From JBBRRP01 sp038251425 (GTDB lineage: Bacteria > Myxococcota_A > Polyangia > Polyangiales > Polyangiaceae), in assembly GCA_038251425.1 (NCBI GenBank), contig JBBSBI010000287.1, positions 1 to 5,039 of the forward strand: a DNA stretch of 5,039 bases. The letters are read 5' to 3'. Shown here one piece after another: positions 1 through 5,039 of the stretch. Under the pieces are notes generated by a model. That model saw only the letters and a list, made by a program, of their open reading frames with translations. It searched no databases and was not told where the DNA came from. A program made the position numbers and the translations under genes. Each line of letters starts with the position of its first letter. Position 1 is the first letter of the stretch.

Positions 1-270
1 CTCAAGGATTCCCTGTGTGGCACCAAAGTGCTGCGCAAGACGGACTACGATCGCATCGCCGCCAACCGCGCTTACTTCGGAGAATTCGACCCCTTCGGCG
101 ATTTTGACCTGCTGTTCGGCGCCGCGCGCCTCAACTTGAAGATTGTGGATCTGCCGATTCGTTATCGCGCACGCACCTACGGCGACACCAAAATCAGCCG
201 TTTTTCTCACGGTTGGCTGCTGCTCAAGATGAGCGCCTTTGGCTTTCGGAAGCTGCGCCTAGGCGCCTGA
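1..270 (+). CDS. Family-2 glycosyltransferase, C-terminal part (5' end outside window)
   Basis: The reading frame is open from the first base and ends at TGA 268-270, giving 89 residues that begin LKDSLCGTKVLRKTDYDRI. The segment GEFDPFGDFDLLFGAARL, followed by the hydrophilic IRYRARTYGDTKISRF and a final HGWLLLKMSAFGFRKLRL, resembles the C-terminal part of GT2 (dolichyl-phosphate-mannose-synthase-like) enzymes. In those, the catalytic GT-A domain ends in this basic stretch and a hydrophobic or amphipathic tail that docks to the membrane. Such enzymes transfer a sugar from a nucleotide donor to a lipid carrier or a growing glycan on the cytosolic face. The nucleotide-binding half and the DXD motif lie outside the window, so donor and acceptor are unknown. 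GTG at position 28 is not a credible start because the family-like sequence continues upstream of it. The gene converges on the methyltransferase and overlaps its 3' end by 12 bp. Family assignment rests on recalled resemblance, not on a search. Confidence 0.8.
   Translation, partial: LKDSLCGTKVLRKTDYDRIAANRAYFGEFDPFGDFDLLFGAARLNLKIVDLPIRYRARTYGDTKISRFSHGWLLLKMSAFGFRKLRLGA
255..266. other. Perfect 12-bp palindrome over the convergent gene ends
   Basis: GCGCCTAGGCGC reads the same on both strands. It contains the methyltransferase stop codon and lies within the last codons of the glycosyltransferase gene. There is no spacer, so at best it could form a 4-bp stem with a CTAG loop, and no T-run follows on either strand. 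That makes a conventional rho-independent terminator unlikely. It may simply reflect the base composition of two overlapping gene ends. Confidence 0.35.
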
Positions 271-999
271 GCTCTTGAACGCGCGGAGGTGAATGTACGC
301 CCACGTGGCCCGCGGTAAAACACGACCGAACGCCGCTTCTACAAGCTTGACCGCAGGGGCGAGAGCTGGCAGCGCCGGAAGGCCAAGGCTCTGCAACCGC
401 GGATGGAACGCCAAGCGATGCACCGGCATGGGTTGGAAACGCTCGAATTTGCTCACGCGGAACGCGGGCTTGAGGATCTGCGTGAGGTAGCTCACGCTCG
501 AGCGGAGTTCGAGTCGTTCTACGGGATTTAAGAGGGCGTGCGCCGCGATCATCGGGTTTCGACCATTCGGTTCGAGAATATCCAATCGACCTGCCGGGCT
601 CAGCACGCGCGCACACTCGGAGATCACTCGCGAAGGCTCCTCGATATGATGAATCACGTCGCGAATGAGGATGTGGTCGAAGTGCCCGTCAGGAAACGGC
701 AGCTTATCGGCGGAGCCCTCAACAAATTCAACGTTGGGCAGCTGTAACCTGGCAAACGCCAGCTTCTTCGGGAACAGATCGAGCCCCGTTGCGTTCTGCC
801 TGCGATCCAAATGAATGAGGGTTGCACCTTCCGCACAGCCAAGATCCAACACGCGTTCGCCGAGCGGCTCGAAAGCTGCGCGCACCAACGCGCGCTCCTC
901 TCTCGAAACCACCGGGTCCTCGGTTTGCCAACGAAAGTGGTCAGGATCGGCATTCCCGAAGGACTCTTCGAGTAAATCAACGTGAGTCGGAGTTGCCAT
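259..999 (-). CDS. Class I SAM-dependent methyltransferase (Methyltransf_11 type)
   Basis: This 246-residue protein carries the Rossmann-type SAM-binding signature. Motif I is VLDLGCAEGAT at residues 50-60. An acidic motif II, TGLDLFPKKL (71-80), would contact the ribose. VEGSADKLPFPDGHFDHIL (93-111) covers motifs III-IV with the usual acidic-Asp-Leu-Pro-Phe pattern, and RDVIHHIEEPSRVISECARVLSPAGRLDILEP (113-144) covers the helix and strand after it. Such enzymes transfer a methyl group from SAM to a small molecule, lipid or sugar. The last 100 residues are family-specific and not diagnostic. ATG at 999 is the natural start, 18 bp after the stop of the epimerase gene on the same strand, so the two are probably cotranscribed. 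A GAGGA overlaps that stop codon but sits rather far away, and a weaker GGA lies 7 nt from the ATG. In this context a sugar or glycolipid O-methyltransferase is a reasonable inference; the substrate is unknown. Its stop (TAG, 259-261) lies inside the convergent glycosyltransferase gene. Confidence 0.88.
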   Translation of the reverse strand: MATPTHVDLLEESFGNADPDHFRWQTEDPVVSREERALVRAAFEPLGERVLDLGCAEGATLIHLDRRQNATGLDLFPKKLAFARLQLPNVEFVEGSADKLPFPDGHFDHILIRDVIHHIEEPSRVISECARVLSPAGRLDILEPNGRNPMIAAHALLNPVERLELRSSVSYLTQILKPAFRVSKFERFQPMPVHRLAFHPRLQSLGLPALPALAPAVKLVEAAFGRVLPRATWAYIHLRAFKSSGA

Positions 1000-1017
1000 T
1001 CAAGAATCCAAATTTCC

Positions 1018-1968
1018 TCAACGCTCCGCAAACGCGCGGTTAGCTTCGAACCACTCAATAGTTTGAGAGAGGCCCTGGTCGAGCATGACGTGAGCCCGAA
1101 ATCCAAATTCCTTTTCTGCACGCTCAGTATTCAACATGCGACGAGGCTGCCCGTTGGGCTTGTCCGTATTCCAGTGGATTTTCCCAGTAAAGCCGATCTT
1201 TTCTGAGATCGATTGCGCGAGTACACTCATGCTGATCTCAAAGCCCGCACCCAGATTCACGGGCTCCGGCTTATCGTAGCTTTGTGCCGCCAGAATGAGG
1301 CCGCGCGCGGCGTCGTCGACGTACAGGAATTCTCGTGTCGGTGAGCCATCACCCCACAGCTCTACCTCGCTCTTGCCCTCGCGCTTTGCTGTTGCAAACT
1401 TGCGAATCATGGCCGGAATAACATGGGATGATCCGAGGTCGAAATTGTCCTCGGGCCCATACAGGTTCACCGGGAAGAGCGTCACGTAGTTTGAACCAAA
1501 CTCCTGGCGGTACGCATTAGCCATGACCAAGAGCGCCTTCTTAGCGACGCCGTAGGGTGCGTTCGTTTCCTCAGGGTAACCGTTCCAGAGGTCCTCTTCC
1601 TTGAATGGCACGGGCGCAAATTTTGGATAGGCGCAAATGGTACCCGCTATGATCAGCTTCTGGACTCCGAAGAGCCGCCCCTGCTCCAGTACGTTTAGCC
1701 CCATCGCCATGTTGTCGCGAAAGAAGCTCCCGGGGTGTTCCAGATTGGCTCCAATGCCGCCCACTTGAGCAGCTAAGTGAAACACAAGCTCTGGGCGCGT
1801 GTCAGCGAATAGGCGCGCTGTGGCATGGCTATCGGTGAGGTCAAACTCGCGCGACCTCGGAACGATAATCTGAGTTGCCCCAAGGGCTTCGAGCTGACGC
1901 ACGACACTTTTGCCCAGAAAGCCCGCGCCTCCTGTAACCATGATCCGAAGCTCTTTCAGGTCCAACAT
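1018..1968 (-). CDS. fcl: GDP-L-fucose synthase-like NAD(P)-dependent epimerase/reductase
   Basis: With the start at 1968 this is a 316-residue short-chain dehydrogenase/reductase, close to the family's usual length of about 310-320. The dinucleotide-binding motif is TGGAGFLG (residues 12-19). HLAAQVGGIGANLEHPGSFF (64-83) matches the fucose synthase family, as do ICAYPK (111-116) and NAPYGVAKKALL (136-147). The catalytic YxxxK is Tyr139/Lys143. The cysteine (Cys112) and histidine (His182, in SSHVIPA) that act in epimerisation in the E. coli enzyme are present, while the triad serine is replaced by Thr110. Known members convert GDP-4-keto-6-deoxymannose to GDP-L-fucose by 3,5-epimerisation and NADPH reduction. 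A partner GDP-mannose dehydratase is not in the window, so a related GDP-deoxyhexose product is possible. The upstream in-frame ATG at 2031 would add 21 residues unlike the family and would run through the promoter region, so 1968 is preferred; no strong ribosome site is visible there. It leads the methyltransferase operon and diverges from the membrane-protein gene. Confidence 0.85.
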   Translation of the reverse strand: MLDLKELRIMVTGGAGFLGKSVVRQLEALGATQIIVPRSREFDLTDSHATARLFADTRPELVFHLAAQVGGIGANLEHPGSFFRDNMAMGLNVLEQGRLFGVQKLIIAGTICAYPKFAPVPFKEEDLWNGYPEETNAPYGVAKKALLVMANAYRQEFGSNYVTLFPVNLYGPEDNFDLGSSHVIPAMIRKFATAKREGKSEVELWGDGSPTREFLYVDDAARGLILAAQSYDKPEPVNLGAGFEISMSVLAQSISEKIGFTGKIHWNTDKPNGQPRRMLNTERAEKEFGFRAHVMLDQGLSQTIEWFEANRAFAER

Positions 1969-1996
1969 GCGGCCGCATGCTGGTGTCGAGCCGCAG

Positions 1997-2050
1997 CCAA
2001 ACGCAAGGGGAATTGCTTGACAGAACCGCAAAGGGCGCGCTAGTTGCGGC
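1997..2050 (+). repeat. Promoter-region repeat, copy 1
   Basis: This segment, from CCAAACGCAAG to CTAGTTGCGG, matches 4077-4130. By hand alignment there are about 8 substitutions and one 1-nt gap over about 52 aligned bases. It lies between the epimerase and membrane-protein genes and contains the TTGACA box. It is treated as the intact copy because it sits upstream of an intact gene with a ribosome site. Confidence 0.8.
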
Positions 2051-2061
2051 GCTCAAGCCTC

Positions 2062-2070
2062 GGAGACGGA
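2062..2070 (+). promoter_or_regulatory. Ribosome binding site that sets the membrane-protein start
   Basis: GGAGACGGA ends 5 nt before ATG 2076, with GGAG 10 nt from it. This is the best purine-rich match upstream of any candidate start. It favours 2076 over the in-frame ATG at 1977, whose extra 33 residues would be a translation of the promoter region. The diverged copy of that region at 4077-4130 has a 1-nt indel, as expected for non-coding sequence. Confidence 0.6.
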
Positions 2071-2075
2071 ACAGC

Positions 2076-3905
2076 ATGCAGGCAAGGGTCCGGGGACAAG
2101 CAGTGAGCCGTGCCAAAGTGTGGGCCAGCAGGGTGGCTTGGTTTTTGGCTGGCGTCGGCGTGCTAGCGGCGACGCTGAAGCTTCATTGGGCCATTCCAGC
2201 TGCGGATGTTTGCATGGCGTGGTTGCTGCTGGGCACCGTTCTCCTGGCACTTGAGCGTACGCAGCCGCTTCAGATGCGGCGGATCTACCAGAGCCCACAC
2301 GTCAATTTCATCCTGTTTGTGGGGATTCTGATTTCTGCTGTCGGAATGGTGGAGAATTTCTTTCTGAATCCGAGCGGTGAAACAGTGTTCGTCGGCAACG
2401 TGATCCCTTACAGCGATGCTGGTGGCTATTTCACGGGAGCGCGTTCGCTCCTCGAGTTTGGAGTACTTGACGAGTGGTGCTCTAGGCGCCCCACCGCGAG
2501 CATTTTTTATGGGATTTTGTATGCGCTGGCTGGGCAGGATCTAGGAACGTTCTACGTGGTAGTGGCGATCACGCTTTCCATTGTGATGCTGCTCGCCGCC
2601 CATGAGATATGTAGCAGTTGGGGCCTTGCGGCGGCAGCCTGTTTTTGCGCGCTCGTCTTTGGCTTCTATTCTCGGACCGCGGGCACGTTCATGTCCGAAA
2701 GTGCGGGTTTGATCATGGGTGTGCTCGCGCTCAGCGCTCTCGTACGCGGCTTTTCGCGGAACGACTTTTGGCTGAGCTGTGCGGGCGTGTGCATTCTGGC
2801 GCTCGCGGTGCTCACCCGCGCCGGCGCATTGTTTGCGGTGCCGTTAGTGGCTGCTCAGTTGCTGATCGCGCACCATCGATCGCTGAGCATGAGTTTGCGT
2901 AATGGGATGCGACTAGCTGCCTGCCTGTCGGTTTTTCTCGGTTGCATTTACCTAGCAGCGCGCCTGGTAGTGGCGCCAGGGGCCACCTTCCAGGGGAACT
3001 TTTCGTACACACTCTATGGCCTGGCAGTCGGTGGAAAGGGTTGGGGCTATGTTCTCACCGAGCGCGCAGCCGAACTCCGCGGGCTATCAGATGGGCAGGC
3101 GTCCAACAAGGTCTATGAACTTGCTTTCGCCAAGATTCATGAGGAACCTTCGCTCTTACTCAAAACACTTTGGGATGCGCTAACGAGCAAGCTGCTGGAT
3201 CCGATAGGGCTCTTTTACCCGTTCAGTCCGGGCTTCTCCTCCGCAGTTTGGTTCCTGCCGCTTATTCTAGCTGTGGGAGTTCTTATCGTTGCGCGCCCGG
3301 CCCGGCGCTACCCGTCATTCCTACTCTTCGGCGGCGCGGGGGTTGTACTCTCGGCTCCTTTTTTGGCCGATGGCGGTCCGCGTGTACTGGCCGCGACAGT
3401 TCCTCTTGTTGCAGCGCTCGCGTGCTTTGGAATCGCGCAAGCAGCTGGAATCGCACAATACCCACCATCCGTTGCCCCTTCCAAACGAGACTTTGTCGGC
3501 ATGGCGCCGGTGCTCTTGCTGCTAGGTTTGCTGGTGCTAGCGCCCGCGGCATTTCGGCTCACTGGGAACCACAAGCTAACTGCTCCGAAGGATGCCGACG
3601 AGCACGTGGTGAACTTCGAACCAACCTCCGGAGTGCTGGTCGTTGCGGATGATACTGCCCTGTTGGGCCGCCGTGATCGGAAGCTTTCGGAGCTTCGTGG
3701 ACAGCGCGCGGTCAGAAAACTCAACCTGGCGTCTCAACTGAAGGTTGGAAGTTTTCTCGCAAATTCCTTAGATCTGACGGGACCGTCCTACTTTTACCTG
3801 CTGTTTGACCAGGAACCTCCATTCGACAGAACCGTTCGGCTTCGCGTTCGTGGAAAGACGCTGGGAGGGAACCTCGTTCACGTCACTTCCGCCGAGGCGT
3901 TCTGA
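2076..3905 (+). CDS. Multi-pass membrane protein, probable GT-C-type glycosyltransferase
   Basis: The 609-residue product has a short basic N-terminus and roughly 11-13 hydrophobic segments, for example near residues 18-35, 43-59, 77-96, 156-176, 182-197, 208-224, 232-262 (possibly two), 279-298, 389-406, 414-430, 437-455 and 476-493. A polar C-terminal domain of about 115 residues follows. The first large loop contains PYSDAGGYFTGARSLLEFG (111-129) and then DEWCSRRPT (132-140). An acidic residue just after the first helices, a nearby 'G..L...G' and an Arg-Pro are typical of GT-C enzymes (PMT/ArnT/GT39-like), which use polyprenyl-phosphate sugars on the outer face of the inner membrane. LTRAGALFAVPL (247-258) also fits that fold. 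An O-antigen polymerase or flippase is less likely given this loop and the soluble tail. The motifs were recognised by eye, so the catalytic role is an inference and Asp114 is only a candidate catalytic residue. The stop at 3903-3905 is followed by a convergent glycosyltransferase remnant. A second, broken copy of helix 156-176 occurs at 4121-4180. Confidence 0.7.
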   Translation: MQARVRGQAVSRAKVWASRVAWFLAGVGVLAATLKLHWAIPAADVCMAWLLLGTVLLALERTQPLQMRRIYQSPHVNFILFVGILISAVGMVENFFLNPSGETVFVGNVIPYSDAGGYFTGARSLLEFGVLDEWCSRRPTASIFYGILYALAGQDLGTFYVVVAITLSIVMLLAAHEICSSWGLAAAACFCALVFGFYSRTAGTFMSESAGLIMGVLALSALVRGFSRNDFWLSCAGVCILALAVLTRAGALFAVPLVAAQLLIAHHRSLSMSLRNGMRLAACLSVFLGCIYLAARLVVAPGATFQGNFSYTLYGLAVGGKGWGYVLTERAAELRGLSDGQASNKVYELAFAKIHEEPSLLLKTLWDALTSKLLDPIGLFYPFSPGFSSAVWFLPLILAVGVLIVARPARRYPSFLLFGGAGVVLSAPFLADGGPRVLAATVPLVAALACFGIAQAAGIAQYPPSVAPSKRDFVGMAPVLLLLGLLVLAPAAFRLTGNHKLTAPKDADEHVVNFEPTSGVLVVADDTALLGRRDRKLSELRGQRAVRKLNLASQLKVGSFLANSLDLTGPSYFYLLFDQEPPFDRTVRLRVRGKTLGGNLVHVTSAEAF

Positions 3906-3930
3906 AGGCCACGATTTGGGGTGGATGTGC

Positions 3931-4080
3931 TCAGGTCCGGAAAGAAGCTAACATCTTCGCCACTGTCCATTTCGACATAGCCTCTCTCGCACGCATTCGA
4001 AATTGGGCCGTACGTCTGGAGTCGTTCAGCAGTCTTCCCATGGTTGAAGCCACGGCCTAACCGTCGCCCCTTGGCACCAA
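3931..4080 (-). pseudogene. Remnant of a family-4 glycosyltransferase gene (C-terminal end only)
   Basis: Bases 3946-4080 align without gaps to 4228-4362, the 3' part of the downstream family-4 glycosyltransferase gene, with 22 differences in 135 (about 84% identity). Read on the - strand, the remnant keeps family sequence such as MGRLLND, AQFRMRAREAMSK and TVAKM. It matches 32 of 45 residues, corresponding to residues 222-266 of the intact enzyme counted from 5025. A TAG replaces a Gln codon early in the fragment, and there is no start or catalytic domain, so it cannot make an enzyme. The remnant's own frame ends at TGA 3931-3933, a few residues beyond where similarity fades. About 16 of the 22 changes fall in amino-acid-changing codons and 6 are silent, as expected of unconstrained decay. 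It probably derives from a former tandem duplicate of the neighbouring gene. It ends at CCAA, where it joins the promoter-region copy. Confidence 0.88.
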
Positions 4081-4130
4081 ACGCAAGCGAAACTGCTTGA
4101 AAGCACGCAGAAGGCGAGCTAGTTGCGCCG
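4077..4130 (+). repeat. Promoter-region repeat, copy 2 (degenerate, no intact gene behind it)
   Basis: This is a diverged copy of 1997-2050, about 83% identical by hand alignment with one 1-nt gap. The -35-like box is TTGAAA (4098-4103) and GCTAGT is preserved at 4118-4123... so the promoter could still be weakly active, but only a membrane-helix fragment and then the antisense 3' end of the glycosyltransferase gene follow. The inverted repeat seen in copy 1 is reduced to CGCA/TGCG. Its left edge shares CCAA with the glycosyltransferase remnant, and its right edge shares AGT-GCG with the membrane-protein fragment. Confidence 0.8.
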
Positions 4131-4180
4131 CTGCTTTCCGTTGTGATGCTGCTAGCCGCATGCAGTGTAGTTGGTGCGCT
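4121..4180 (+). pseudogene. Remnant of a membrane-protein gene (one helix)
   Basis: Bases 4121-4159 match 2561-2599 of the large membrane-protein gene at 31 of 39 positions. From GCTTTCC onwards only 3 of 28 differ. With a few small gaps the similarity continues to about 4180 (2628 in the intact gene). In the corresponding frame it reads LLSVVMLLAACSVVGALK and then stops at TAG 4185-4187. The intact gene has TLSIVMLLAA at residues 166-175. There is no start codon in frame after the TGA at 4098-4100, so it is not a gene. It is on the same strand as the intact membrane gene and directly follows the promoter-region copy, as the 5' part of a divergent gene would after an internal deletion of roughly 500 bp. 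It ends at the stop codon of the convergent family-4 glycosyltransferase gene. Confidence 0.75.
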
Positions 4181-5039
4181 TAAGTAGGCCTCCCGCGAGC
4201 TGCCGACTCCAGCACCGTCAAGTATTCAGCTACCATCTTTGCCACCGTCCGTTTCGACATGGCCTCCCTGGCACGCAGTCGAAATTGGGCCGCAAGTGCG
4301 GAGTCGCTCAGCAATCTTCCCATAGCTGAAGCCAGGGCCTGACTGTCGCCCGTCGCCACCAACAGCCCATTCACGCCGGAATCAATAATTTCAGAGGGCC
4401 CCGTCGGGCAGTCAGTCGAGACACAACACCCATTCACGAACATCGCCTCGGCGAGCGCATTCGGGTAGCCTTCATACAGCGAGCTCATCACATAGAGTGT
4501 GGCGCGCCGGAGGAAGCGCGCGGGTTGTTCAACATAGCCAAGCAGGTGCACGCGTTCTCTGATGCCGAGCGTTTGAGCGAGTGATTTCAACGCAGCTTCG
4601 TCTTGGCCGGTTCCGAGGATCAGCAGGCGCGCCTCGCGCTGCCCACCGCCTAACGCTGCAAAAGCACTGAACAACGTGGGGTAGTCCTTCTGTGCGTCCA
4701 GACGGCCAATGGCAAGCACGGTGGGTGCTGAGAACAGAGCCTCTTCCGCCGGAGTGAGGGGCTTCTCAGCGTCTGACTGCAAGCGCTCAAGATCTAGGCC
4801 GTTGTGGATAGCAACAAGCTTTTCACGCGCAACCGGAAAATCTTCGCGCATATACTGAGCAAGCTGCTTCGACACGGCAATCACGGCGTGGGAGCGGCGC
4901 AAGCCAAAATAGAGCAAGCGCTCTTTGAGCTTCTGGTGAAAATCCCGCACAGCGGAGCGATGGTCTGCACGAACTGAGAGTACGAGTGGGATGCGCGTGC
5001 CGAGCAGGGCGATTCCTGACACCAAATTGGGTGTATCCA
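4180..5039 (-). CDS. Family-4 glycosyltransferase (GT-B fold), N-terminus outside window
   Basis: The frame is open to the right edge. The TTG at 5025 is not the true start, because upstream codons read DTPN into VSGIALLGTRIPLVLSVRAD, a typical interior segment of the N-terminal GT4 domain. About 285 residues are visible, and roughly 80-100 are probably missing compared with the usual length near 370. Counting from 5025, HAVIAVSKQLAQYM (46-59) and IHNGLDLERL (73-82) form the interdomain region. TVLAIGRLDAQKDYPTL (102-118) opens the donor-binding domain. LLILGTGQDE (134-143) follows, and EGYPNALAE (185-193) is the EX7E motif of retaining GT4 enzymes. TDCPTGPSEII (204-214) is the sugar-nucleotide loop common in amino-sugar transferases of this family. 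It probably adds one sugar to a lipid-linked glycan on the cytosolic face; donor and acceptor are unknown. The stop is TAA at 4180-4182. A broken paralog of its 3' end lies just downstream (3931-4080), and the gene converges on the membrane-protein remnant. Confidence 0.9.
   Translation of the reverse strand, partial: DTPNLVSGIALLGTRIPLVLSVRADHRSAVRDFHQKLKERLLYFGLRRSHAVIAVSKQLAQYMREDFPVAREKLVAIHNGLDLERLQSDAEKPLTPAEEALFSAPTVLAIGRLDAQKDYPTLFSAFAALGGGQREARLLILGTGQDEAALKSLAQTLGIRERVHLLGYVEQPARFLRRATLYVMSSLYEGYPNALAEAMFVNGCCVSTDCPTGPSEIIDSGVNGLLVATGDSQALASAMGRLLSDSALAAQFRLRAREAMSKRTVAKMVAEYLTVLESAARGRPT

Larger units (their letters stand above)
1969..2075. promoter_or_regulatory. Divergent intergenic promoter region
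   Basis: This 107-bp region separates the leftward epimerase operon from the rightward membrane-protein gene, so it should drive both. On the + strand TTGACA (2017-2022) exactly matches the sigma-70 -35 consensus. With a 16-bp spacer the facing hexamer is GCTAGT (2039-2044), a weak -10 with three matches to TATAAT. An inverted repeat CCGCAA (2026-2031) / TTGCGG (2044-2049) brackets this spacer and could be an operator, though 6-bp arms may be chance. No convincing promoter was seen for the leftward operon. About 54 bp of this region recurs in diverged form at 4077-4130, with the -35 (TTGAAA) and CTAGTTGCG kept, which supports a functional rather than random sequence. The assignment is by eye only. 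Confidence 0.5.

Noticed and set aside
224..616. 130-codon open frame on the - strand
   Set aside because: It lies in another frame of the methyltransferase gene; its Arg/Pro/Ser-rich translation has no domain, as is usual for shadow frames in GC-rich DNA.
654..1121. 155-codon open frame on the - strand spanning the methyltransferase and epimerase ends
   Set aside because: It overlaps two well-supported genes in another frame and its translation shows no recognisable motif.
1969..2031. N-terminal extension of the epimerase from the - strand ATG at 2031
   Set aside because: The extra 21 residues do not resemble the family, whose members begin a few residues before the GGAGFLG motif, and they would overlap the divergent promoter.
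1977..2075. N-terminal extension of the membrane protein from ATG 1977
   Set aside because: It would translate the whole promoter-like repeat, has no ribosome site, and the diverged copy of the region has a 1-nt indel, which argues against coding. GGAGACGGA before ATG 2076 is a better start signal.
3170..3724. Long open frames on both strands inside the membrane-protein gene
   Set aside because: They are Cys/Arg/Ser-rich translations of the opposite or shifted frame of a clear multi-helix protein, without family features or start signals.
3906..3945. Rho-independent terminator after the membrane-protein gene
   Set aside because: No GC-rich hairpin followed by a T-run could be found; the segment looks like decayed sequence.
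4072..4086. Sigma-54-like promoter (TGGCAC followed by GC)
   Set aside because: The spacing between the GG and GC elements is one base short, and the TGGCAC part falls in the glycosyltransferase remnant.
3906..4180. Insertion sequence or integron-like element as the source of the mosaic spacer
   Set aside because: No transposase fragment, terminal inverted repeats or target-site duplication is visible, and all parts match genes of the same cluster.

Overview
The window looks like part of a surface-polysaccharide (O-antigen, capsule or exopolysaccharide) cluster from a Gram-negative-type bacterium with a fairly GC-rich genome. Every recognisable intact gene fits sugar-nucleotide synthesis, glycosyl transfer or sugar/lipid modification. 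There are no rRNA, tRNA or CRISPR features and no transposase. The sequence does not fix the taxon: the gene style would suit a myxobacterium or another GC-rich environmental proteobacterium, but that is only an impression.

Layout from left to right: (1) the last 89 codons of a family-2 glycosyltransferase on the + strand; (2) a class I SAM-dependent methyltransferase on the - strand, whose 3' end overlaps the glycosyltransferase by 12 bp; (3) 18 bp upstream of it, on the same strand, a GDP-L-fucose synthase-like NAD(P)-dependent epimerase/reductase, so the two probably form an operon transcribed leftwards; (4) a 107-bp divergent intergenic region with a TTGACA promoter-like box; (5) a large multi-pass membrane protein on the + strand, about 609 residues, with features of GT-C-type membrane glycosyltransferases; (6) a 274-bp stretch with no intact gene; (7) a family-4 glycosyltransferase on the - strand that runs off the right edge.

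The most interesting part is the apparent spacer 3906-4179. It is a patchwork of three diverged copies of sequence found elsewhere in the window, kept in a sensible order and orientation: the 3' end of a family-4 glycosyltransferase gene (- strand, copy of 4228-4362), then the divergent promoter region (copy of about 1997-2050), then a membrane-helix segment of the large membrane protein (+ strand, copy of about 2561-2628). The first two segments are each about 83% identical to their intact counterparts. The glycosyltransferase remnant has an internal stop codon, and its substitutions are mostly amino-acid changing. The simplest reading is that a module 'glycosyltransferase <- promoter -> membrane protein' was once duplicated in tandem, and that one copy was then collapsed by internal deletions at short homologies.

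Working together, the epimerase could supply a GDP-6-deoxyhexose, the cytosolic family-2 and family-4 glycosyltransferases could build a lipid-linked glycan, the membrane protein could add a sugar from a lipid carrier on the periplasmic face, and the methyltransferase could modify the product. These assignments are family-level; substrates cannot be read from the sequence.
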